A stretch of DNA of 64,000 nucleotides from Ophiura sarsii (Eukaryota; Echinodermata; Ophiuroidea; Amphilepidida; Ophiuridae): contig CM069459.1 of NCBI GenBank assembly GCA_035610835.1, positions 28,229,570 through 28,293,569 of the forward strand, read 5' to 3'. Below are positions 31,626 through 41,469 of the stretch, piece by piece. The translations under genes were made by a program, and so were the position numbers. Numbering within the stretch: the stretch's first letter is position 1; every line of letters begins with the position of its first letter. The notes under the pieces are model-generated. The model did no database searches. It was not told the origin of the DNA and worked only from the letters and a program-made list of their open reading frames with translations.

Positions 31626-32732
31626 AGCGGTATCACACCCATTCCGCCCATCGGTCGCTAACATCGCCATTAAAGTTCATAATCACAAGCTGCTTCGTGC
31701 TCTCCTCCGTAAGGTTTTCGCGCTTGTCCGTCACCACATTCTTGTACTTCGAAAAGCTACGCTCGGTGTCCACACTGCTGACTGGAAAAAACATGAATCG
31801 CCGAGCAGATGCCGCAACCGTGGGCACGCGGTTTTCCATTCCCTTCCAATACCCGTCAATATCGAATGGCTGCCCGGGGACAGCGGCGGGAAGGTCATGT
31901 AGAGCTGCGTTGCGGTACACTAGGAATTCCTCATTCATCTGATGGCGGAGACCGACCGATGAGAAGTTGCCGATGTCGCCGGATACAGCTCCTACTTGAC
32001 GCGGATCGAATACGCGTGCCTGCTTGAAGACTGCCTTGGCTGGATGGACATCCCAGTGCTTCGATAATTTCTGGAAACCTGCCTGGAATACCGCATGGAA
32101 GACGTCGTGATGTGCGTTACGCTGGGCTCGGGGGAGGGCAGCCAACAGCTCGTCGGTAGCGTCGCCGTACGTAACCTTGTGGCAGCCGTTGACGAGGAAG
32201 GTGCTGCAGTCCTCTATCAGATTGTAGGCCTGTGTAGCTACTGGTGTGTGTGTAGCCTCCATTGCAGTCAGCGTGTGCATGGCATGAGCTTGGGGCAGGT
32301 GTCGGCGATGAAGCTTGTGTAGAGCCTGATGGTGTTAAACTTCACGCCCGGTTCCAAAATCGATATCAATCGAAGCACGCTTTGCGCCTCGCTGTCTTCT
32401 TCAAGAAAAAACCCGCGGTAGTGCTCCAAATACTTGGCGTGGTACAGCACCGCCGAAAACCAGGTGTTCCAGCGGGAGGCTACTGGGACGGGTGGTAGGG
32501 TTGGAGAATCCACGCCATGTTCTGCCAAGTATCTTTTGAACCTGAAAGATATAAATTGTAAAAACATATTAGAATACAATACTTCAGAGCTTCTCTGAAA
32601 ACACAATTGTGTTTTCAGAGCAGCTCTGATTTTCTACTTGTGACACAGCTTCTCTGAAAATACAATAAATATATGAATATAAATATATTCGTCATCGGTA
32701 GGTTTCGAGTAACTTTCTCCCCAAATAAAATC

Positions 32733-33110
32733 CCAATGAATACATTTGCCAAAATTCAAATCGATATATTGAACTGATAGTTCAACGGGTTCGCCGTCGG
32801 ACGAGTTTTAATCTGTCAGATTAAAACTCGTCCGACGGCGAACCCGTTAAACTTTTAACTTATATTATGAATACCCGTCGTAAAAGCCTATCTCATAATT
32901 TGATATATTGAAGTTCAGAAGTTGAACAAGTGAAAATAAAATGCGATTTTAATAATTGCACAAAGATTCAAATCAATATATTTATGGAGCATCCATCATG
33001 TGTACATTAAGATGTAATTTGTATTGCAAAAATTAAATTATGACGTTGAACTAGTAAAAATGTAATTTCAACATATTTAATTTAAATGATATGTGATTTT
33101 AATAATTGCA
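32733..33110. repeat. Intron 2 of the hAT gene: shared repeat copies
   Basis: ATACATTTGCCAAAATTCAA, ATATATTTATGGAGCATC and TGTGATTTTAATAATTGCAC recur in intron 1 (33920-34220) in the same orientation. Both introns therefore carry copies of one 150-200 bp repeat. Confidence 0.8.
32784..32848. repeat. Perfect inverted repeat, 31-bp arms, 3-base loop
   Basis: AACGGGTTCGCCGTCGGACG, then AGTTTTAATCT (32784-32814), loop GTC, then the exact complement 32818-32848. It lies in intron 2 of the hAT gene. GC-rich arms contrast with AT-rich surroundings. Confidence 0.97.
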
Positions 33111-33449
33111 CAAACCTGCGTTTCCTCTTCGGTTGAGTTGTGAAGAGAGTCTTCATCAAATTGGTCATGGTGGCAACCTCGGCGAATGCTCCCCAATGGT
33201 GCCAAACTTCGCCGACTAGGTTCAGGATATGGGCCAGGCAACACACGTGGACGGCGTTAGGGAGCAGAATCTTCAGCCCCTGACAGTAGGCCTTGATGCA
33301 GTATGGGGCGTTGTCCGTTACGAAGGCATCCACGTCGTTGAAATCTATCCCGGCCGTTGTCAATGATCTCACGACAGTCTGGGCTAACGTTGCATGGTTG
33401 CACTCCTCCATGAAGATGGTGTCTATTAAATAGTACTTGCCATGGAAAC

Positions 33450-34277
33450 CTATACGGAAAACATAAAAGTAAAGAACATTTTAAATATTAATTATAATAT
33501 AATATATACAAATAATTCATCATTAAAAAAGGGGATTAAAGTTCCGTCATATCCGGGGATTATCTTTCAACACAAACCGTGAATGAAGTTTTGTTGAGTA
33601 ACGTGGTAAAATCGTTAAGCTATCGTTCAACTCGACGGGAGAAGTTACGTTTCTATTCAATGATACACTTGAATGGACACTTGAACCCTCTTGAGCTGTG
33701 GGTTACATTCTAAAGCCGTGAAAAACATCTTCTTTATCTATTCAGTCTATTGAAACAAAAATTGACCTAGTAAAAACATCGTCTCGGCCTATTGAGATAA
33801 ATATTGACCATGCAATTGTAAGAATGTAGGCTTTTACCGGCTTGATAATGCGCCACGGGCGCGAATTTTATTAAAGACACATTTTCACACCAAAGCAAGA
33901 ATAATGGTTTCAAAAACAACTACCCAATGAATACATTTGCCAAAATTCAAATCGATATATTGATGGAACATCCCCATGTGCACATTAAGATGTAATTTGT
34001 ATTGAAAAATTCAATTTTGAAGTTCAACTAGTGAAAATGTAATTTCAACATATTTAATTTAAATGAAATGTGATTTTAATAATTGCACAACAATTCAAAT
34101 CGATATATTTATGGACCATCATGCGTACATTAAGATGTAATTTGCCGGGGTAATTTGTACACGAATTTGTATTGCAAAAATTTAATTAGTGAAAATGTAA
34201 TTTCAGTAAAATTTCATTAAAGACACATTTTCACACCAAAACAAGAATAATAATTTCAAAAACGAAGGTTTACTTAC
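33450..34277. other. Intron 1 of the hAT gene
   Basis: 828 bases with two copies of the repeat described at 32733-33110 (about 33925-34080 and 34085-34215). Otherwise AT-rich. Confidence 0.8.
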
Positions 34278-34939
34278 CGACAACTACATTTAGGACACTG
34301 TTGTCCCGCCGGTATGTTGTTTCGTCCACCACAACTGCAATCTTCTGGGAGTGAATCTTTGTGCGTACTGCCTCAATGTGCTGCTGGTACACCTTCGGTA
34401 AATGATAATTGCGGAGAGTCGATTCGTCCTTGGGGATGGCGCCTCCATACTTCAGATGTTTCCTTAGAAATGGTAACAGTTTTCTCGCTCGATATATTGG
34501 GATATCCGCCTCGACGATAGCGGCCACCCAATCTTTTACTGTCTCGTCCCGTAGAGATGCTGGTGTTGATGCATTTGGTGCCGGTAGTCGAGGCTGCAGA
34601 AGCTTTCTTTTTTCAAACTTGATCCTGTTGTCGCGATGCTTAGGGCTAGCTAGATGACGTTGAATAGTTGATGATTTGACATCCAGCGGCTTGTTGTGGC
34701 AAAACTTGCAAAGCAGCACGTTGACTCCGCTGCTAGATGAATCAACCCAAAAATCATTGGGATGATCTTTCGCTCTGTCGCGGGCTGATTTCACCATTGC
34801 ATACACGTGGAAATTATTATGTTGAGAATTGAAGAAATAAATTTGTATGGAACACTGTTTACTGATCGCGAACGAAAGTAAGACTGGTGAAGAAGTATTC
34901 TTGTTCGCTATTATTTATAACAATTTATGTTGTAATTGT

Positions 34940-35210
34940 ATAGACTACTCGGTTAAACTCTTTTAATTGTATTTATGAATAAGCTTGATTGACGGCATTG
35001 ACGCGTGCCGCTCGCGCCAAGTCTTAGATATAAGTAGGACATTTTCTATTGTACTCTTACTTTTGACGAGTTGGGCGTTGGCTAACTTCCCTGAACTTAT
35101 GTGATGTATGCCGCTAATTACCTGATGAATAGAACATGGTCTAATCAAGCCTATTGACGAATTTATAAACCAATTCGAGGGAATTTATCGACTTAACGCA
35201 AATTGAATTG
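34940..35210. repeat. Duplicated segment upstream of the hAT gene, copy 1
   Basis: AAGCTTGATTGACGGCATTG, TATGCCGCTAATTACCTGAT and GAACATGGTCTAATCAAGCC recur, slightly changed, at 35800-36130. Confidence 0.8.
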
Positions 35211-35447
35211 GTTTTCCCCCTTCCAGGCAAAGTCATCAGCTCTCAGACCCAGAGTGAAGCAAGCCGCCGAAAATAAGAAAATAATTTGTGAAGAAAATAA
35301 TGACACACACATTTATTTATGTTTGATGCTTTTGAGCACAACTATATAATAAACATAAAATTAAAAATATTAAAATATTTATAATTTATATAATAAACGT
35401 CACATATCTTGTTTATTTTTCTGTTATTTACAATATATTATTTACAG

Positions 35448-35493
35448 CTGAGACGATTATAACTAAAGTTAACTTTAGTTATAATCGTCTCAG
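35448..35493. repeat. Perfect 46-bp palindrome without spacer
   Basis: CTGAGACGATTATAACTAAA, then GTT, is followed at once by its exact reverse complement. Centre between 35470 and 35471. Confidence 0.98.
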
Positions 35494-35799
35494 ATTTACA
35501 GATTGTATAAATATGTTCATCCATAAAAATATTACGATATGCACAATTAGCTTACAATGGTGTGAAAAGTCCTCGACTTAATTGACAAAAATATTATTAA
35601 AACAATATATTCGCGAAAATAAATGTTCGTTATAATAAAATAAAAAGAATGATATTGATATTATAATTACTATCAAAGATTTGCAATATCTTTTAAACAA
35701 GTGCAATTACCAGAACATCTTTCAACCCATGTTCAACCTAACAAACCAAATTAAATCGTATGTTGTTCACACCTACAAGATAATCAAGTCTTGAATATA

Positions 35800-36130
35800 G
35801 TGCTCTTTTAATTTTATTTATAAAAAGCTTGATTGACGGCATTGAAGTATGCCTGACGGCATTGAAGTATGCCGTTCATTATGCCAAGTTTGAATAAGTG
35901 CGACATCACCTATTGTACTCTTCCTGGAATTCACTCTCTTTATAATAAGCTTAACTGGCGACGCCCAATCTCGAGTGTGCAGCTCAACTTGAGGTATTGG
36001 ACTCGGGTATAATCCGCCTCTAGAAGTGTGCCGCTAATTGCCTGAAGTATCCGAACATGGTCTAAAATCCGCCCATTGACGAGTTTATCAACCAATTATG
36101 GTGTATTGACCGACTTACCACGAGTTGAAT
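35800..36130. repeat. Duplicated segment, copy 2
   Basis: Same blocks as 34940-35210, with an extra 22-bp tandem copy of TGACGGCATTGAAGTATGCC (35834-35880). A third partial copy of its end lies at 36165-36235. Confidence 0.8.
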
Positions 36131-36607
36131 AGCCAAGTTTTTAGCTGATTACGACGTATTGAAACAAGGATGATGTATTGATCGATTTACCACGAGTTGA
36201 ATAGCTGTATTTAAGCTGATTACGATGTATTGAAACCAAGGATCGGCATCATCGGACATTTTTCGGATTTTTTTTTTTTTTTTTGGTAAAAATGTTCTTT
36301 GAACAAAAAAATCAAAAAAAACCCCAAAAAACAAAAATCGTAAAATTCACGAAATGCGCGCTCAGACCCGAAATGCGCGATTTTTTGCGCGATTGCGCAA
36401 AATCCCGGGGCCTAGCCTAATACGAGTTAATATGACCCATTTTAAACATTTTACATAATTATTACAATCTGCCTAACTCACAATGCTGACTTAGGCAGAA
36501 TTGCAATTGTGCATTTATCAACACTTTATTTGTCAATGACTTATCATGATTTATGCAAAAAACTCAATTTCGCTGAAAAGTGAGTTAGGCAATTATCGAA
36601 GCAGGCT
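36131..36607. other. AT-rich intergenic, no gene seen
   Basis: Contains T and A homopolymers and 'ATGCGCGCT...ATGCGCGATTTTTTGCGCGATTGCGC' (36352-36400), a short GC-word cluster. No gene. Confidence 0.4.
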
Positions 36608-38412
36608 GACAATATATAATATCCTACATGAAGCTGAATCATAAATACAGGCATTCAACCATATTCCTTGGTAATACTTTTGACAACAAAACATCACATA
36701 GTTAGTCTAAGCCAGTATATCTTTTTGAGTTCCTGAACAGCAATCAATACTTCTTTCTCTCTGGAGTTCTTGTTTCTGGTAATTTGTAGTCCGTTCAAAA
36801 TATCACATAGTCAAAGCCAGTATATCTTTTTGCGTTTCTGAACAGCAATCAATACTTCTTACTCTCTGGAGTTCTTGATTCTGGTTTGCAGTCCGTTCAA
36901 AATATCACATAGTCTAAGCCAGTATATCTTTTTGAGTTCCTGAACAGCGATCAATACTTCTTTCTCTCTGGAGTTCTTGATTCTGGTTTGCAGTCCGTTC
37001 AAAATATCACATAGTCTAAGCCAGTATATCTTTTTGAGTTTCTGAACAGCAATCCATACTTCTTTCTCTCTGGAGTTCTTGATTCTGGTCTGCAGTCTGT
37101 TCAAAATAGAACCGATTATCACATAGTCTAAGCCAGTTTGTCTTTTTGAGTTCCTGAACAGCAATCAATACTTCTTTCTCTCTGAAGTTCTTGATTCTGG
37201 TCTGCAGTCTGTTCAAAATAGAACCGATTATCACATAGTCTAAGCCAGTATGTCTTTTTGAGTTCCTGAACAGCAATCAATACTTCTTTTCTCTCTGGAG
37301 TTCTTGATTCTCGTCAACACTGTCGTATGGGTCAAGATCACTGTTTCTTGAATGTTTACCCTCGTACAAATTTCTTGTATTTAGGCAATCAAAGAATTTG
37401 TTCATGTGACGCATAAGTTTCACAGTTTCTGACACCTCCACTCCATACTCGGATTCCAGTTGAACAGCTAAATGGTTGCTCAAAACCTGCGCGGCAAGAT
37501 TGACCTTTATCTGACTGAATGAGGTCAGATCAATGTGGGCCCTTGTAAGATTTTGAGAACAAATTTTGTTCTACATTTCCTTTCCGTGTTGGCAAGACCA
37601 CTTTCCATTTCCAGAATTTGAATACTGGTATCATCTAAATCGACAAAACCAATTAGCTGACCTGTTGTCGGACAATGGACTATATCGTCTTTGATCTTGA
37701 TTTCGTCTTGCAGAAGACCTACGTAACTGCTCCACTTTTCTTCGTACATGCCTTTAGTCAGATTGCACTCATTGATTAGCATTTCAGTGGCTTCTGGCAC
37801 GAATCCCATTTTGCTGGGCAATTGGCTGTAGTCGTAAAGGGTGCATTGGCTGGGTAGATTCACAAATCCTTATTCCAGAATGGTCTGGTAAGTTTTTTGT
37901 TGATTTTGACTTGATGAGCAGAGCCCACTTAATAATAAGGGGATGCCATCTTATCGCTGACTTATGTTTCAGGTTATTAAATTTCACCTGCTGATCCCAA
38001 AAAGATCCGTTTGGAATGAATGGGGATCAGTCCACATTGACATCACTGATGGAGCGACATCTTCAACCAGTTCTTTGATATCAGTTGACTCAGATTCCGA
38101 CAATTGTTGGCATTTTGATATCTCAAGATGAAGACGTTTTTCAACACTTTGTTTTTCTTCTTTTTGGAGCGCGATGTTTTTGCCTTTCAGTTGTTTAGTT
38201 TTGTTCTCAAGTTCTTTCCTGCTTAATGAGCAGTTTGGTTTTGATGACCTCATTATTCTAGTAGAACATTTCGGGATACATAGGGGTATTATTTTGGTGT
38301 GATTGTCCTCATCCGATCAACCTTAATTTTGAAAACTGATAAAAAGTTAGATGTTGTTTTTTTGCTTTACTGTACACACTTTTTTTTCCTTCTAGAATTT
38401 TACTTCATGGAA
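36608..38412 (-). pseudogene. P-element (THAP9-like) transposase, copy 2
   Basis: Collinear with 27140-29670. It has the coiled coil (38253-38050), 'MWTDPHSFQ', 'NLPSQCTLYDYSQLPSKMGF', 'IKIKDDIVHCPTTGQLIGFV' and DLDDTSIQILEMESGLANTE (clearer here than in copy 1). C-terminal 'SNHLAVQLESEYGVEVSETV' and KLMRHMNKFFDCLNTRNLYE follow. The central block with the 'ADVPHLLKTTRN' motif is deleted at about 37550-37580, so it cannot be functional. It lacks the TTAA MITE of copy 1. Flanking similarity extends on both sides, so the two are segmental duplicates or sister insertions. Confidence 0.88.
36710..37310 (-). repeat. Tandem array in the second P-element copy
   Basis: About five copies of the 110-120 bp unit seen at 27235-27775. 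Some units are shortened (lacking 'AGAACCGATT'), so the array has changed independently in each copy. Confidence 0.92.
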
Positions 38413-38579
38413 ATATTGAATTAAAAATTGAATTTTACATCTTTTGAATGTTATATTTATGAGCACAATAATAAATGCACCATAGCAAACACAATGTGAG
38501 CATCAGCACATGTCCATTGATTCCTCTTATTTCAAGGTAATGCAATTTTCTTTATCAAATGTAAGGGCATTTACTAATC

Positions 38580-38710
38580 AGTTGGCACAGCAATGAATAC
38601 ATCTTTTCCATCCGCAATTAACGACAATGCGTCTTTTTGGAAGCTGCGTAGGGTAACACTAAAACGACTCTCCAAAAAAGAAGTGGACACCATCACTGAA
38701 AAGAAATAAT
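38580..38710 (-). pseudogene. Possible RecQ-like helicase N-terminal scrap
   Basis: The minus strand reads 'SFQKDALSLIADGKDVFIAV' then PTD and a stop. It resembles the 'FRxxQxEAIxxxLxGKDVxVxxPTGxGKS' entry to RecQ-type helicases, cut off at the Walker A. Short, so uncertain. Confidence 0.4.
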
Positions 38711-38835
38711 GACAAGAAAGTATAATTAAAAAGTGTTTAATTTACAAAATCTAATATAAATATGGTATTTGATTGTTGATTGGACCCTTCAAAATGTTTG
38801 CTGCCTTTCACTAGGCCCCCTACCCAGCAGACACT

Positions 38836-38865
38836 CAACCATATTTCAACATTGAAATATGGTTG
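38836..38865. repeat. Short hairpin, 14-bp arms
   Basis: CAACCATATTTCAA, CA, TTGAAATATGGTTG: exact arms with a 2-base loop. Confidence 0.9.
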
Positions 38866-39590
38866 CGTTGTTGAACAACATGATTTCATCATCTTCTTAT
38901 CTACATTTTGTACTTTGTCGAAGTAATGTTAAATATTGACGTTGACTCAACTTTGTTGAATGGACTTGCAAAAATCATGTTTTCAAAAAAATCAGTGGTG
39001 AGCTTAAAGGATTTCATTTTAATGGAATCAGTGAAATGAAAGATTAAAGTTGTCAACCTAATTATTAGTCAAAATCAATCAGTTTTGATGAGATGAAAAT
39101 TGGCATAAGATATAGGGCCTATAGCATTAATTTAACGAATATTAATACTATTTGTATAATATGGTAAGCTTATTCATCATGGACCAAATTAGAATATTTC
39201 GTTCTATTGACTATTGTGTATTCCATCACAAAAGCATCTGCGGCATGCCTTCAATTTTTTTCTGATGGACATGAACTTCTTCCGGGAATCCCCGCTGATC
39301 AAGTTTTTTTAATAAAGTTTTATATTTAATTTCCCGCCGGTATGCTAATACCATCAACCGGTCGACAACCTCCTACCGCGCTCGTGTCAATTGAGTGGTA
39401 TGCATATTCATGAGCGTAAATAACATCGGAATTGCGATGTTATTTCGCTCCCGATATTTTCACGCTTTGTGACCAGTCCCAAGTGGAGGCCCGCTATGCA
39501 TTCTGGGTATATTAGTTCAGCGGGTGCGGGACGACACTTCGGGGACTAGTGGAACTTGCATATAAAACATATTAGGGTGTGAAAATCAAT
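38866..39590. other. Intergenic, no gene seen
   Basis: Single-copy-looking sequence; 39330-39540 is less AT-rich. No recognisable frame. Confidence 0.4.
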
Positions 39591-39591
39591 C

Positions 39592-39748
39592 AATAAGGTT
39601 TATCGTAGATAGAAAAAAAGCCATTGATTATCCTATTCTGATGCATTGTGGGTTCGCAAATGGAGCAGATTTGCACCCGCAATCCACCCACAATGCATCA
39701 GAAAAGTATAATCAATGGCTTTTTTTTCTATCTGCGATAAACCTTATA
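39592..39748. mobile_element. Foldback MITE 'AAGGTTTATCGC', best copy
   Basis: ATAAGGTTTATCGTAGATAG, GCCATTGATTATCCTATTCT and GATGCATTGTGGG pair with the complementary arm ending ATAAACCTTAT, over about 65 bp. Relatives at 11039-11202 and 17521-17640. Confidence 0.93.
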
Positions 39749-39827
39749 GATAGACCCCTCATTACTATGCATGAGGTGATGGGAGCTGTCAGTCAACAAA
39801 CAATTGTAGTTAGTTAGAGTTACATAA

Positions 39828-39891
39828 AAGAAATTTCTTTCTGTGTCTGCATGAGCTAATTACAACATGCAGACACAGAAAGAAATTTCTT
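39828..39891. repeat. Hairpin with perfect 26-bp arms
   Basis: AAGAAATTTCTTTCTGTGTC, then TGCATG, a 12-base loop AGCTAATTACAA, then the exact complement. Confidence 0.96.
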
Positions 39892-40147
39892 CTTATTCCT
39901 TGTTAGGTATTTTAGTCCCAGGCATTAGTAATATCCGCTTAATTATTAGGGTGTGGAGAGCACGAACCAGTATCAAAAGAAGTGTAAGAACATAACATAT
40001 AATATATTGTTTCCATTATAATCCAGTCAATTAGCAATAAAACAATTGAGCAACGCCTCATCTGTATTCATCATAAGAATTGTATCCGTGGGCCCATCAT
40101 TAAAAGCTGATGAATAGCAATCTTTCTTCATCCATAAAATCATATGA

Positions 40148-41381
40148 TTAATACCAAACTTTTAACTTACTGATGAGCGACTTCGGCTTCTTTTCATCTG
40201 CTGCTTGGGCGGCCAACAGGTCTCTCCTCTTCAGCCAACTGTAGTGAAACTGTGCGACTACGCCGTGAGCTACACCAATAGCTCGCTTAATCCGAGGGTC
40301 ATTCCTGAAAGACTTGGTTATTCCTAAGTGCAAATTGTGGCCGAAGCAGCTGAGACGGTTCCAGTTCAGATCATATTAGCAGCCTTCACTACATTGGCCC
40401 CATGGTCAGTTGTGATGGCCACTTGTTTATCTTAATTCAAACCCCACTCGGCCAGCGTCTCCGTCATGGCAGCGGTCAACGTCGCTGCTTGGTGGTTATC
40501 TGGTACGTACTTGGTCCCCAACGTACGCCGTGAGCTACACCAATAGCGCGCTTAATCCGAGGGTCATTCCAGAAAGACTTGGTTATTCTTAAGTTCAAAT
40601 TGTGGCCGAAGCAGCTGAGACGGTTCCAGTCCAAATCATTAGCAGCCTTCACTACATTGGCGCTGTGGTCAGTTGTGATGGCCACTTGCTTATCGGGATT
40701 CAAACCCCACTCGGACAGCGTCTCCATTATGGCAGTGGCTAACGTCGCTGCTGTGTGGTTATCTGGCACGTATCTAATTCCCAAAGTGTAGTGGCATAAG
40801 TTCCAAGTGTCATCAATATGGTGGACAGTAAACCCCATATACGGCGTCATTCCATGTGAGGACCACATATCACTCGTGCTCGCAAAAAAATCAACGTTCT
40901 TCAATTCGTCCATGACTCTGTCGCGCGTGAGTCTGTACAGCTTGGGAATGTGCACCTTGGAGATCTGACTGATACTCGGAGGTTTGTAGCGTGGATCTAA
41001 TGCGGGCAGAAGATGTAAAAAGCCGATTTTCTGCACCGTGTTGAATGACATTGCATCCTTGGCGATACAAAAGGTGACGGCCGCGTGTAGCATTCTTTTC
41101 TTGTCTCCGTTTGCATCGTACATTTGAGATCGCTGAAAGGCCGCCATGATCGGATTCGGGGCCGCGTTCTCAACAGCTTGTGCGGGCCTCTTGCCTTGTC
41201 GCACTGGCTTGATGGCGTTGTGTTCAACTGGATGATGGCCGCGCAGATGTTGGAACAAGCTAGATGTGCTGGAGTTGGCTATCCTGTTGACCTTGGCGTT
41301 GCACAGCTTACACATGGCGAGATGCTTATTTGGTGCAACACCCTCATTGAAGTAAGTCCAATCAGGACTCTGTTTAACCAT
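40148..41381 (-). pseudogene. hAT transposase, ZBED type, N-terminal half
   Basis: Starting at Met 41381: BED finger with Cys24, Cys27, His45, His50 ('MCKLCNAKVNR...LFQHLRGHH'). Then 'IGFLHLLPALDPRYKPPS', 'FFASTSDMWSSHGMTPYMGF', 'QVAITTDHSANVVKAAN' and 'RLSCFGHNLNL' follow. These are the first catalytic acidic region and the CxxH block of ZBED1/4-like hATs. A 262-bp tandem duplication (40256-40780) repeats the latter blocks and breaks the frame. The second copy continues into 'WLKRRDLLAAQAADEKK' and ends at a donor-like GTAAGT near 40170. No C-terminal dimerisation exon is found in the window. Confidence 0.85.
40256..40780. repeat. 262-bp tandem duplication within the ZBED-type hAT
   Basis: ACGCCGTGAGCTACACCAAT begins each copy (about 40259 and 40521). 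They run nearly identical through GCAAATTGTGGCCGAAGCAG or its variant, to GTGGTTATCTGGTACGTA. Copies differ by about 8-10% by eye. Confidence 0.93.
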
Positions 41382-41469
41382 GATGATGATGAGCTTATGA
41401 CGATTGACGACGGCGACTGAGAGCATTCAATGAGAATGCTGTCTTCGTGAGAGCCATTATGTTCCTAAA

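Larger units (their letters stand above)
31633..34806 (-). pseudogene. hAT transposase with BED finger, three exons, one frameshift
   Basis: A cut-and-paste DNA transposase or a gene derived from one. Exons are 34806-34278, 33449-33116 and 32541-31633; both junctions are GT-AG and keep frame. BED-type finger with Cys33, Cys36, His51, His57 (MYAM start; Met4 is an alternative). Then 'KIAVVVDETTYRRDN', and in exon 2 'VDAFVTDNAPYCIKAY' and 'VHVCCLAHILNLV' (RNase H-like core with the acidic residues and the CxxHxxxL block). At the C-terminus 'SVDTERSFSKYKNVVTDKR' and 'NLTEESTKQLVIMNFNG' form the hAT dimerisation region. The only break I see is a one-base shift near 32275, between 'CPKLM' and 'MHTLTAMEA'. 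It resembles the transposase-like proteins related to CGGBP1. Directly upstream of histone-type 3' signals. Confidence 0.88.
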
